A stretch of 64,000 nt of DNA from Cherax quadricarinatus. Taxonomy: Eukaryota > Arthropoda > Malacostraca > Decapoda > Parastacidae. Position numbers and translations under genes: made by a program. Below the pieces are notes generated by a model, which did no database searches, was not told the DNA's origin, and saw nothing but the letters and a program-made list of their open reading frames with translations. The DNA lies in contig NC_091293.1 in assembly GCF_038502225.1 (NCBI RefSeq), forward strand, positions 10,362,410 to 10,426,409. Reading direction: 5' to 3'. Positions 1 through 9,886 of the stretch are shown here, one piece after another (positions within the stretch are counted from its first letter, which is position 1; the number at the start of each line of letters is the position of its first letter).

Positions 1-1110
1 TAAGTGAAACTATGAACTGGGACGAGTAAATTTTACTGTAACAAATCACTGGGGAAAACAGAACTGGTGATGAACTGGGAATGTAACAGCAAGGGAAAGA
101 AAAAAAAAATTTTAACTGGGCAACACAAAAAAAAAAACTGCACTGGCTGGAGATACGTAGACGCTGAGTAGTTGTAGACACAATGATGAGTCACGAGCTG
201 CTGTAGACGGCGTGGGGGCTGAACTAAGCTGGCTTAGGGGCTAAGCCAACTGGGTTCCCACGTGGTTAAGCCAGGTAGAACTTCTTGGAGGAAACTGGGA
301 AGAACACAACACACATGGACGGTGAGATGGACGTCGTTGCGTAGCAGAGGAGGCTGGTGCGTTTACACGCTGCCTAGGGTATCAACCAACCCCAGAGCTG
401 CCTCGTGGTCACACGTGGAGCCACACGAAGCCAACACACTAAACGACCTCACCTCTACTTCTTGTAGCTGAGAAGGGCATAGGGATGCTGTAGGAGGCAG
501 GAGAATGGTGCTGGAGAGTGTTGAAGGGCTGTAGAGAGGGTGATGAGGTGAACACGTGACTGCTAAGGCTGGAGATGACGCTGTGACGCCTATGTCCAGA
601 TTTTGTGGGAAAAATCTAGGACGAAGATCTATCTCAGGTCCCATCAAGACGCTGGGAGTAACAGATAACTCTTTAGGCCAGCAGGTGCGTTGGATGACGA
701 CAGATGATGTTGACTGGCGTCGACCGATGGTGTTGACCCCTCCACCCTGAAGAGGCTCACAATGCCGATCCCACCGCTGCCACCACTGTTATTGCTGTTC
801 TTGCTGTTGAACAGCGGTTTGTGCCGATGAAGGTAGCGTAGGTAGCAATGATATGGCCGTGGACTAGTTTGGCTTTAATTGGATAAGAGTGAGTACACAA
901 CGGGCAGTGTGAGGGAGTGACCGCGAGCCAGTCCGTGGAGGGGAAGCACTTGTGTCTCTCAAGTCGGTCGGCCTAGGAGTGAGAGCAGTTGGGCTGAGCC
1001 TCCCACTGACCTGGGTGAGCCTACAGAGGGCAGCACCTAAATGCCGCGAAATATGAACTAGTCAGAGCAGACGGCTAGGCCATGTGTTCTGACAGTACAT
1101 GCTGTCTACA
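1..1110 (-). mobile_element. Ty3/gypsy-type element, left copy: LTR, primer site and start of leader
   Basis: This is the 5' end (minus-strand sense) of a second copy of the element complete at 3994-8479; the rest lies left of the window. It matches 7356-8479 with few substitutions and one 12-bp length difference near 330. The LTR is 787-1110 (324 bp, TG...CA on the minus strand), followed by a tRNA-Leu-type primer site at 768-785. GCTGA at 1111-1115 is the same target duplication as the right copy. Because both copies sit at the same point of a BEL/Pao unit, the insertion was duplicated along with its host and is not an independent integration. The small open frame at 363-647 (minus, 94 codons) is conserved in both copies but I do not recognise it. 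Confidence 0.75.
768..785 (-). other. Primer binding site, tRNA-Leu type
   Basis: The plus strand reads ATCCCACCGCTGCCACCA, which equals the 3' end of a metazoan tRNA-Leu(AAG) including CCA, so the minus strand is its complement. It lies one base inside the LTR end at 787, the normal place for a reverse-transcription primer site. Confidence 0.75.
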
Positions 1111-1113
1111 GCT

Positions 1114-1146
1114 GATACCCCCCTCCTGGAGAAAATTTCTCCACAC
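1114..1146 (-). other. Polypurine tract of BEL/Pao unit, left copy
   Basis: On the minus strand a GGAGAAATTTTCTCC near-palindrome is followed by a purine run ending at the gypsy insertion point. The same block recurs at 8483-8515 and 12683-12715, each time between BEL internal sequence (or what replaced it) and an LTR boundary, as expected for a plus-strand priming tract. Confidence 0.55.
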
Positions 1147-1196
1147 TGGGGGGCGGCGGAGGTTCGCTGCAGGTGAACTATTCATCACTTAACATT

Positions 1197-2383
1197 AATT
1201 TAATTTTCTCACTCACCACCACTGCTGCTTGTCTTTTCTGAACAGCTTTAGTCTGTGTGTTTTCTGGAGAATCACTAATTTTGTTTTCAACACTGTGTAA
1301 TTCTAATGGTACTAGTTTATTTATTGTCCAACTGTTCTTGTATGATATTATCATAGACAGTCAGTAGCTCTGGATTCTTCCTGAGCTCATGTATTTGTGC
1401 TTTCATTTGTCCAAAAGCAATGTGATAATTGCTAGGCAGATGTGGTGGATTAAATTTCCATGGTAACCTAACCCAATACTGTCCATCTTTATATTTGACA
1501 GTGTCCAAATATTGGTTATAAGTCTGAGACTCTTGTGGGCTTGGTTTATTTACATCAATACCTATCGCATCTAAATCCCACAACTTATCAACTGGTTCAT
1601 TCATTTCTTCCAGTAATGATAATTTTTGCTGTGGTACATGATCAGTGGTTATTCTCGTAACTAGTACATTTTCCACTGAATCAATATCAGCTTCTTTCCC
1701 ACTTTGAGAGGGAATGGGACCACATATCATGTGGCCTCCTGCTGTTTTCAGCAAGTGAACATCATGTTTACTTACTATATTTTGCACAAAATAGTGATAA
1801 TAATCACTTCCAATGATTAAATCAATTGGACTAATAGTGTCCGTCTGTATGTCAGGACAGGCTAACTTGACTTTAGCTGCTTTCAGTGCTGCAACTGTTT
1901 CTTTTAATCCCTGGATCTGCACAGACTTAGGCAAATCATCTACTACCACAGCTTCTACTGTCTTTTTCCTGTTTCCTAGACCAACAGTGATTCTGGCTAG
2001 GTCATATGTCTGTTTACCAGAATTGTGGAAAAAACCAGCTATCTAACTGTATTTTGTCATAGGGTTGTTTATTCAGTTTCTGCAACACTGATCTTCTTAT
2101 GAAGGACCTTTGTGAGCCTTGATCAAATAATGTTAGCACATTGGGTTTGTGTAATTTATTAAATAACTCAATTCGAGCTATCGGGAGAGCAGTTGCTTTA
2201 AACTTATCTCTCACATTTAATGCTGTTGCTTGTTGACTTCCTGATTCTGTGGAAGTCTGCTGCTGTTCAGCAAAAGTATTTGGGCATAATGCTGTATGAT
2301 GCATACCCTTGCATTTAAAACACTTCTTCAGTGAGCATTTTCCTCCCTTGTGTTCACCTAAACACTTGATGCACCTTTTCAGC
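1197..2383 (-). pseudogene. BEL/Pao gag-pro remnant, left copy, pol deleted
   Basis: The minus-strand frames at 2014-2304 and 1317-1949 are nearly identical to 9383-9673 and 8686-9318; the longer one differs by a single residue (His/Arg). They hold the end of the zinc-knuckle region, the retropepsin-like active-site segment LFDQGSQRSFI, the LIIGSDYYHYF segment typical of BEL/Pao proteases, and only the first part of pol (LWDLDAIG, YWVRLPWK). RT, RNase H and integrase are absent: the frame passes directly to a short tail ending LMLSDE before the polypurine tract. A frameshift at a T run near 2041 is shared with the right copy. The upstream side is cut at about 2384, where a minisatellite begins. 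Confidence 0.8.
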
Positions 2384-3172
2384 TGATGAGGTGAGGAAGG
2401 TTAGCCACCCAAAATAACCCAGGTGAGGAAGGTTAGCCACCCAAGATAACCCAGGTGAGGAAGGTTAGCCACCCAAGATAACCCAGGTGAGGAAGGTTAG
2501 CCAGCCAAGATAACCCAGATGAGGAAGGTTAGCCACCCAAGATAACCCAGGTGAGGAAGGTTAGCCACCCAAGATAACCCAGGTGAGGAAGGTTAGCCGC
2601 CCAAGATAGCCCAGATGAGGAAGGCTAGCCACCCAAGATAACCCAGGTGAGGAAGGTTAGCCACGCAAGATAACCCAGGTGAGGAAGGTTAGCCATCCAA
2701 GATAACCCAGGTGAGGAAGGTTAGCCACCCAAGATAACCAAGGTGAGGAAGGTTAGCCACCCAAGATAACCCAGGTGAGGAAGGTTAGCCACCCAAAATA
2801 ACCCAGGTGAGGAAGGTTGGCCACCCAAGATAACCCAGGTGAGAAAGGTTAGCCACCCAAGATAACCATGGTGAGGAAGGTTAGCCACCCAAAATAACCC
2901 AGGTGAGGAAGGTTAGCCACCCAAGATAACCCAGGTGAGAAAGGTTAGCCACCCAAGATATCCCAGGTGAGGAAGGTTAGCCACCCAAGATAACCCAGGT
3001 GAGGAAGGCTAGCCACCCAAGATAACCCAGGTGAGGAAGGTTAGCCACCTAAGATAACCCAGGTGAGGAAGGCTAGCCACCCAAGATAACCCAGGTGAGA
3101 AAGGTTAGCCACCCAAGATAATCCAGGGTAGGGAGTGTTAGCCACCCAGGATAACCCAGGGTAGGGAGTGTT
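2384..3172. repeat. 32-bp minisatellite replacing part of a BEL/Pao unit
   Basis: A 32-bp unit (clear copies start at 2391 and 2423) repeats about 23 times; the last two units (3121-3172) are of the 33-bp type that forms the array at 12716-14894. The core TTAGCCACCCAAGATAACCC resembles the complement of the SINE segment TGGGTTATCCTGGGTGGCTAA. Compared with the right copy, the array stands where 9752-11860 (gag and leader) should be, so it marks a replacement rather than a simple insertion. Confidence 0.9.
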
Positions 3173-3993
3173 GGCTGACAAACTTACTTGTGTGGACTCA
3201 AAAGTCTGCCCCTTACTGCCGACTATAGGTTGATTACAAACTCCTTACGACTCAAGAACTGCCTGCGCAGTCCCCCGTACTACAAGAAATTCGTAACCTA
3301 CCTTGCTCTTGTAGCGTGAGCTATGGTGTTCTTCACACCTTCGACAGGTATCAGTGACTTGATAGAAGCTGAAGTGTCCTTGGATGTCCACGTCTTCCAT
3401 AGTCTAGGAATACGCACACTGGTACACTATGTTCCACAAGATTTGTCTTTGTTGTTCACAATCTTATCACTAAAAAAGCTGATCACACTTCTCTTAAGTG
3501 TTTATTGTGTTTTATGAGACACTTTGTTCACACTAACGCACAGATCAGTGTTCTTTGTTGGTTATCCTGGCATCAGTGTCACTCTCAGTAGAGCCAAAAG
3601 TAATCTGAAGACGCCACAGCGCCCCACGCCATTATTCCCCTAGCACAAAGAAAAAGCTGACCTAGTACTTTTGCTTCCTTGCCACTTCCTCGATAAAGCA
3701 AAGCAGAATGTTTGATTCTTGCTGTCTTAAGCATAGACAACAATGTCCACTGTCTTTACTATGGTAACAAAGTGGGAGCAGGATTTTCCTTAATTGTCCT
3801 GCTAAAGTAAGAGATGTACTGTCTCTTATTAAAATACACTCTGCAACACTCTGCAAGGAGCAGCAGTCACTTGACCACTTCGCATATTCGTACGGCATCT
3901 GTGATCAATTACTCACTGTAGCAGTAAACAAGACGCTTGCCCCTTCTGAGAGGGCTGGGCCCCTCAGGGCTGAAAGGGGCTGAAGGGGGCTGA
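3173..3993 (-). mobile_element. BEL/Pao LTR-like block, left copy
   Basis: About 820 bp match 11861-12682 closely. It abuts the polypurine-tract side of BEL internal sequence once the gypsy insertion at 3994-8479 is removed, so it is read as the BEL LTR; exact LTR ends are not fixed. GCTGA at 3989-3993 is the left target duplication of the gypsy element. The AATAAA on the minus strand of the right copy (near 12128) is altered here. Open frames at 3323-3517 and 3662-3898 recur in the other copy because the DNA is duplicated; neither resembles a known protein. Confidence 0.6.
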
Positions 3994-4107
3994 TGTTACT
4001 GCTGTTCTTGCTGTTGAACAGCGGTTTGGTGCCGATGAAGGTAGCGTAGGTAGCAATGATACGGCCGTGGACTAGTTTGGCTTTAATTAGATAGTAGTGA
4101 GTACACG
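3994..4107 (-). mobile_element. Truncated 3' LTR of the gypsy-type element
   Basis: The block matches 8156-8270 and 787-902 and ends in CA on the minus strand next to the target duplication. Similarity stops within a short TGTACTCAC shared segment, the likely deletion junction. Confidence 0.7.
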
Positions 4108-4344
4108 ATGAGCGGTCCACACGGGTTGTCATACCAAACATGAAGGCATGACAGGCCGACGAAATCCCCGGAGTCACAGCTGCTTGAGGCTCGACGCTTG
4201 TTGATGAGGCTCGACCTGGAAGGTACGGTACGAGTCTCGGCAACAACGTCAAGACACTCTGCTTCCTGTCGGCAAGCGTATCACTGCCCAGGGCAGCGAA
4301 CGCATTGCGGACAGGGACGGAATACAGCGACTCCGACAGGGTCA

Positions 4345-5685
4345 CTATGTCTTTCGCTGGTTTTGCGGATGCGCCTCTTCCCCCGAACTAGTGGAAGGGC
4401 TTCTACTAGCATGTGCATTGCATGCCGACTGCTTGCTCCACTCAGTTGACAGCATACTTCGCAGCTTGTTACACTCATGGGAGGTATGACTGGAAGTATT
4501 GTGGTACATACAGACTCCCTCGAGAGGCTGAGCATGGGGACGGTGACGGTTACCTTGATACTGAGCATGGGGACGGTTACGGTTACTGTGATACTGAGCA
4601 TGGGGACTGTGACGGTTACTTTGCGGGGACATAGGTTTGTAACACTCCGATCGGTAGTGCCCTCGTTTGCCACAGTTGAAACAAGTCACTACGCGCTTAG
4701 CAGGTGAGGTTGGGGGTGGTGTCTGCTGGTGACGTTTCGCCCTGGTCCAGGAAGTCGATGACTGCTTTTTTGTATGAGACTGACTGTTGTTACTGTGGTC
4801 AATATTTTTACTTAGGCTCGTGTTAGTGGGACTGGGGTTAGAAACTTTGTGGGCTGGCTGTCTGACAGCAGCGGCAAAAGTGACTTCCGGCTGCGACCGC
4901 GGGGTCACTGTGGACGGCGCCAGAAGGATGGGTATAGGATCATCCGCAAAGCGACAAACCTTGCCTTGCTCGGCAGGCGGCTTGATCACGTCAATGGCAT
5001 CATATGCACCCAGGACGTCGTGCTGAGGGCCGAGTCCTAGCGCATCAATGGCACCTCGGAGGTTAGGGGGGGCATCCCTCCGCATGATGCCTACAGCCAG
5101 CATGGGGATGATGTCTTCAGCTTTAATACAGTTGTCACCATTCACCCACTTAGTGGAGCTGATGGCATCAGTAAAGTCTTTGGCGGCTTGCTCAAACCGG
5201 CAAATGCAAGCCTGGAGGCTTTCGTGCCGGTATTGACACTCGGCCAAGATGCTGGTAACGATGTCAATGTAATGGCGTTGGCGGCTACGCCGAAAATAAC
5301 GCCTAAACTCCTCCTTAAGTTCGTCCCAAGACTGAATCTTACAAACTCGATTGAGCTGCACAAAGGCACCTATATCATCCTGGGTGAGATCCACTGCTGC
5401 AACAGCAGCGCGAATGTACTGTGTATCCATGGGACTATCAAATAGAGCCTTAACAGTCGTCTCAACTGACTGCAGCCATGGCTCTAACCTATTTGAACGA
5501 CCGTCAAAAATAAGGGTCGGGTATGGACGATGAGCCTGCCCACTGGTGGTCGAGACTTGAGCCACAAGTTGACCAAATGTCACGGGGGTTTCGATACCCT
5601 GCCGCATGTTCACGCCGGCTGAGGCACCATTGCCAGCATCAGCAAAATCTGGACTAATGGTACGGCCACTGCGTGTCTTAGTCAT
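4345..5685 (-). CDS. gag: Ty3/gypsy-type Gag polyprotein
   Basis: A 446-codon open frame reads from MTKTRSGRTISPDF. Residues of roughly 80-230 form a retrotransposon gag capsid-like region (WLQSVETTVKALF, WDELKEEFRRYFR, SLQACICRFEQAAKDF). This is followed by a Ser/Thr/Pro/Lys-rich linker, a canonical CCHC knuckle CFNCGKRGHYRSEC, three short His/Arg/Pro-rich tandem repeats (around RPHAQYQGNRH) and a second Cys/His cluster (CMYHNTSSHTSHEC). Gag would coat the element RNA in a cytoplasmic particle. No protease, RT, RNase H or integrase follows; an overlapping 146-codon frame (3905-4345) continues for about 80 plausible residues and then runs into LTR sequence. The frame is intact, so this could still serve as a trans-acting or trans-mobilised derivative. 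The clade is uncertain. Confidence 0.8.
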   Translation of the reverse strand: MTKTRSGRTISPDFADAGNGASAGVNMRQGIETPVTFGQLVAQVSTTSGQAHRPYPTLIFDGRSNRLEPWLQSVETTVKALFDSPMDTQYIRAAVAAVDLTQDDIGAFVQLNRVCKIQSWDELKEEFRRYFRRSRQRHYIDIVTSILAECQYRHESLQACICRFEQAAKDFTDAISSTKWVNGDNCIKAEDIIPMLAVGIMRRDAPPNLRGAIDALGLGPQHDVLGAYDAIDVIKPPAEQGKVCRFADDPIPILLAPSTVTPRSQPEVTFAAAVRQPAHKVSNPSPTNTSLSKNIDHSNNSQSHTKKQSSTSWTRAKRHQQTPPPTSPAKRVVTCFNCGKRGHYRSECYKPMSPQSNRHSPHAQYHSNRNRPHAQYQGNRHRPHAQPLEGVCMYHNTSSHTSHECNKLRSMLSTEWSKQSACNAHASRSPSTSSGEEAHPQNQRKT

Positions 5686-7355
5686 GACGTCAATTGTTCA
5701 AACGCAAGCAGGTCATGAAGAGGGTAAACAGGTCAGAGCAAGAAATGGTATGCACTGGCTACAATTCAACACAGAGTCAGAGAGAACACAGCACCACGGT
5801 ACTAGGTAAACTGCTTAGTGATGGAAATAATTTGAGCAAAACAACAACAAAAAAAAGAAATAGTGGTACACTCTGAAACACAAAATAAGAGATGTATGCA
5901 AGTGAATGAACTACAGGGAAGTGCACAAAATGAAGCTAAGGGTGGTCAATAATTTCACCAGGAGTCTGGCAACAAAATTTATGAAAAGGAGTTGAACTGT
6001 AAACACTGGTAGCAAAAATTGCACAAAAATTAAAATAAATCAGGTACTACACAACACTAAACTGTGCTGCAAGCACAGTTTAAAAAGATTGCAGATGCTA
6101 GCATTTGCAAATTGGAATGCAAAAAAAAAGTAATTCACTTGCACAAAGGGAAGTTGGCACAGCAAAGATATCAGAGTATGGGATAGTGCCAAAAATCACA
6201 GAAAAAAAAATACACTGTATCAAGGAATGCTATATTGCACACAAAATAAAATTAATAAGAATGCAAATTATTAAATTCAAGAATAGGGCAAAGGTTAACT
6301 GGTGTTAGCAGGGTGTACACTGGTGTTAGCAGGGTGTACACTGGCAAAACAAAAATTTCACAATCTCAAGGTCAAAATTAATGAACTTCACAAGTAATTT
6401 TGGTAATTAATGGTAAATAAGCAGGTTCCCAAAAATACACTCAATGACTTGGGTATACAAAATAGCAAAATGTAATGCACATAGGTGAATATTCACAGAT
6501 AAAACATAGAATATATGTAGAGCAAATAAATGGGGAAACAGGAGAAAAGTGTAATGGGCCAGGCACAGATTGTATCACTGCAGGTAGAATAAACTAATAC
6601 TTAAGTACTTGAAGATTACACTTATTAAAAGAAAAAAAAACTAACAAACAAAACCGTGCAGGGGTGTCAACAATCTGTGACTAACTTGCAGGTGCAACTA
6701 ACAAAATTAACAGCACACAGGAATTACTAGCAAACTATGTGTGAGAGGTAAATTGTATAAATGGTTAACACTTAACAATTTAAATCAATAACTGAGGTGC
6801 AAGATGCAGAATAAAATACTGGAATTTAAAATGTAGGAGTGCAAAAATAAATGTACAAAATTTAAGAAGCTGTAGGTAAGTGGCAAAATGTGCACTGATG
6901 ACAAACTGAACAATTTACTGAACTATGGCTTCAGTAACTGTAACTGTATTGGTGCAGGACAGTTAAATAATGTCACAAAATATTAGGAAATGCTAGGTAA
7001 GTCACTGTTTACTTAACTTTGAGTGCAGGAGATGGACGAAGGTACGGGTGCTGCAGGTCCTGAAACTTTCAGTGATGCTCTAGTAACACTACACGCCTCG
7101 TAGCATTTGTATACTGCTATGGGGCTTCAATGTCGTAGGAAAAATTATCAGAATGGACTTGGGAAGAACAGGAAAGACCGGGGTTACTCTGTGGAGGTAT
7201 AAGATATTAGAAGAACGTGGCTACTCGGCGTGACCCACAGCTGTGCGTGGGTTGTTTACACTGGCAAGCGTGTCTGGGCGTGCTGACTGACTGCGGCTTC
7301 AGCACACGGAGAACAAAACATTTACTGCACTACACAAACGTGCTAAAAACAAGCT
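5686..7355 (-). other. Non-coding leader of the gypsy-type element
   Basis: About 1.7 kb upstream of gag, A-rich on the plus strand and without a credible gene; the small frames at 5694-5876 and 6105-6308 have biased, low-complexity composition. A 21-bp direct duplication lies at about 6298-6342 (GGTGTTAGCAGGGTGTACAC twice). I see no other structure. Confidence 0.5.
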
Positions 7356-8136
7356 TAAGTGAAACTATGAACTGGGACGAGTAAATTTTACTGTAACAAA
7401 TCACTGGGGAAAACAGAACTGGTGATGAACTGGGAATGTAACAGCAAGGGAAAGAAAAAAAAAATTTTAACTGGGCAACACAAAAAAAAAAAAACTGCAC
7501 TGGCTGGAGATACGTAGACGCTGAGTAGTTGTAGACACAATGATGAGTCACGAGCTGCTGTAGACGGCGTGGGGGCTGAACTAAGCTGGCTTAGGGGCTA
7601 AGCCAACTGGGTTCCCACGTGGTTAAGCCAGGTAGAACTTCTTGGAGGAAACTGGGAAGAACACAACACACATGGACGGTGAGATGGACGTCGTTGCATA
7701 GCAGAGGAGGCTGTAGAGGAGGCTGGTGCGTTTACACGCTGCCTAGGGTATCAACCAACCCCAGAGCTGCCTCGTGGTCACACGTGGAGCCACACGAAGC
7801 CAACACACTAAACGACCTCACCTCTACTTCTTGTAGCTGAGAAGGGCATAGGGATGCTGTAGGAGGCAGGAGAATGGTGCTGGAGAGTGTTGAAGGGCTG
7901 TAGAGAGGGTGATGAGGTGAACACGTGACTGCTAAGGCTGGAGATGACGCTGTGACGCCTATGTCCAGATTTTGTGGGAAAAATCTAGGACGAAGATCTA
8001 TCTCAGGTCCCATCAAGACGCTGGGAGTAACAGATAACTCTTTAGGCCAGCAGGTGCGTTGGATGACGACAGATGATGTTGACTGGCGTCGACCGATGGT
8101 GTTGACCCCTCCACCCTGAAGAGGCTCACAATGCCG
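7356..8136 (-). other. Leader of the gypsy-type element, part shared with the left copy
   Basis: It is nearly identical to 1-767 apart from a 12-bp extra segment near 7705-7720. It holds a 94-codon minus-strand frame (7732-8016, starting MMGPEIDLRPRFF) that is perfectly conserved between copies. I do not recognise the product, and conservation here reflects recent duplication and is not evidence for coding. Confidence 0.5.
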
Positions 8137-8154
8137 ATCCCACCGCTGCCACCA
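8137..8154 (-). other. Primer binding site, tRNA-Leu type
   Basis: The same 18 bases as at 768-785, complementary to a tRNA-Leu(AAG) 3' end with CCA, one base from the LTR boundary at 8156. Confidence 0.75.
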
Positions 8155-8155
8155 C

Positions 8156-8479
8156 TGTTATTGCTGTTCTTGCTGTTGAATAGCGGTTTGTGCCGATGAA
8201 GGTAGCGTAGGTAGCAATGATACGGCCGTGGACTAGTTTGGCTTTAATTGGATAAGAGTGAGTACACAATGGGCAGTGTGAGGGAGTGACCGCGAGCCAG
8301 TCCATGGAGGGGAAGCACTTGTGTCTCTCAAGTCGGTCGGCCTAGGAGTGAGAGCAGTTGGGCTGAGCCTCCCACTGACCTGGGTGAGCCTACAAAGGGC
8401 AGCACCTAAATGCCACGAAATATGAACTAGTCAGAGCAGACGGCTAGGCCGTGTGTTCTGACAGTACATGCTGTCTACA
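8156..8479 (-). mobile_element. 5' LTR of the gypsy-type element
   Basis: A 324-bp block, TG...CA on the minus strand, followed by the primer site and preceded by GCTGA at 8480-8484. It contains an ATTAAA-type polyadenylation-like hexamer in the part shared with 3994-4107. Confidence 0.75.
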
Positions 8480-8482
8480 GCT

Positions 8483-8515
8483 GATACCCCCCTCCTGGAG
8501 AAAATTTCTCCACAC
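8483..8515 (-). other. Polypurine tract of BEL/Pao unit, right copy
   Basis: The same block as 1114-1146. Removing the gypsy element joins it to the BEL LTR at 3993, giving the order internal region, purine tract, LTR. Confidence 0.55.
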
Positions 8516-8685
8516 TGGGGGGCGGCGGAGGTTCGTTGCAGGTGAACTATTCATCACTTAACATTAATTTAATTTTCTCACTCGCCACCACTGTTGCTTG
8601 TCTTTTCTGAACAGCTTTAGTCTGTGTGTTTTCTGGAGAATCACTAATTTTGTTTTCAACACTGTGTAATTCTAATGGTACTAGT

Positions 8686-9318
8686 TTATTTATTGTCCAA
8701 CTGTTCTTGTATGATATTATCATAGACAGTCAGTAGCTCTGGATTCTTCCTGAGCTCATGTATTTGTGCTTTCATTTGTCCGAAAGCAATGCGATAATTG
8801 CTAGGCAGATGTGGTGGATTAAATTTCCATGGTAACCTAACCCAATACTGTCCATCTTTATATTTGACAGTGTCCAAATATTGGTTATAAGTCTGAGACT
8901 CTTGTGGGCTTGGTTTATTTACATCAATACCTATCGCATCTAAATCCCACAACTTATCAACTGGTTCATTCATTTCTTCCAGTAATGATAATTTTTGCTG
9001 TGGTACATGATCAGTGGTTATTCTCGTAACTAGTACATTTTCCACTGAATCAATATCAGCTTCTTTCCCACTTTGAGAGGGAATGGGACCACATATCATG
9101 TGGCCTCCTGCTGTTTTCAGCAAGTGAACATCATGTTTACTTACTATATTTTGCACAAAATAGTGATAATAATCACTTCCAATGATTAAATCAATTGGAC
9201 TAATAGTGTCCGTCTGTATGTCAGGACAGGCTAACTTGACTTTAGCTGCTTTCAGTGCTGCAACTGTTTCTTTTAATCCCTGGATCTGCACAGACTTAGG
9301 CAAATCATCTACTACCAC
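8686..9318 (-). pseudogene. BEL/Pao protease C-terminal part and start of pol, right copy
   Basis: A 210-codon frame carries the BEL/Pao protease-associated segment (ISPIDLIIGSDYYHYF) near residues 40-55 and the N-terminal pol segment ending LLTVYDNIIQEQLDNK. The catalytic RT core is missing. A short out-of-frame tail (8565-8660, ending KIKLMLSDE) resembles a pol C-terminus and stops just before the polypurine tract, so RT-RNase H-integrase was deleted internally. It is linked to the upstream zinc-knuckle frame by a frameshift near 9410. The unit cannot transpose by itself. Confidence 0.8.
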
Positions 9319-9382
9319 AGCTTCTACTGTCTTTTTCCTGTTTCCTAGACCAACAGTGATTCTGGCTAGGTCATATGTCTGT

Positions 9383-9886
9383 TTACCAGAATTGTGGAAA
9401 AAACCAGCTATCTAACTGTATTTTGTCATAGGGTTGTTTATTCAGTTTCTGCAACACTGATCTTCTTATGAAGGACCTTTGTGAGCCTTGATCAAATAAT
9501 GTTAGCACATTGGGTTTGTGTAATTTATTAAATAACTCAATTCGAGCTATCGGGAGAGCAGTTGCTTTAAACTTATCTCTCACATTTAATGCTGTTGCTT
9601 GTTGACTTCCTGATTCTGTGGAAGTCTGCTGCTGTTCAGCAAAAGTATTTGGGCATAATGCTGTATGATGCATACCCTTGCATTTAAAACACTTCTTCAG
9701 TGAGCATTTTCCTCCCTTGTGTTCACCTAAACACTTGATGCACCTTTTCACCTGATGAACACGTTGTTTACGTGCCTCCATTGATGTGTATTGAATACAA
9801 TACTGTGCCCAATGTGTTCCATCACAAAGTACACATTTTGGAGTACGTTTATGCATGACAGTCTGTTTACTGTCTGTTGTATTCAC
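9383..9886 (-). pseudogene. BEL/Pao zinc-knuckle region and protease active-site segment
   Basis: A 167-codon frame has three Cys/His clusters in a row (CVLCDGTHWAQYC, CIKCLGEHKGGKC, CFKCKGMHHTALC), then the aspartic-protease-like LFDQGSQRSFI. Triple knuckles before a protease of this type are characteristic of BEL/Pao Gag-Pol. The frame ends at FFPQFW because of a frameshift at a T run; the next frame continues the protease. It overlaps the upstream gag frame by four bases (9883-9886). Confidence 0.85.

Larger units (their letters stand above)
3994..8479 (-). mobile_element. Pol-less Ty3/gypsy-type LTR element with 5-bp target duplication
   Basis: Minus-strand order: LTR (8156-8479), tRNA-Leu primer site (8137-8154), long leader, gag (4345-5685), and the remaining R/U5 part of the 3' LTR (3994-4107). 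GCTGA flanks both ends (3989-3993 and 8480-8484), and the corresponding unfilled site is seen at about 12678-12690. The 3' LTR matches the 5' LTR only over its last 114 bp. Beyond that the sequence is gag-like, so one deletion removed the end of gag, all of pol and most of U3. Since the 5' LTR keeps its U3, the deletion probably happened after integration. Confidence 0.8.

Noticed and set aside
2391..3120. Telomeric or subtelomeric repeat because of TTAG words
   Set aside because: The unit is 32 bp and related to the SINE body; there is no run of TTAGG.
2390..3172. CRISPR array
   Set aside because: Units are directly adjacent with no unique spacers, and the setting is eukaryotic. The same holds for the other tandem arrays.
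3323..3898. Small conserved ORFs in the LTR-like block (also at 12005-12580)
   Set aside because: Their conservation reflects recent duplication of the DNA; composition and motifs do not support coding.
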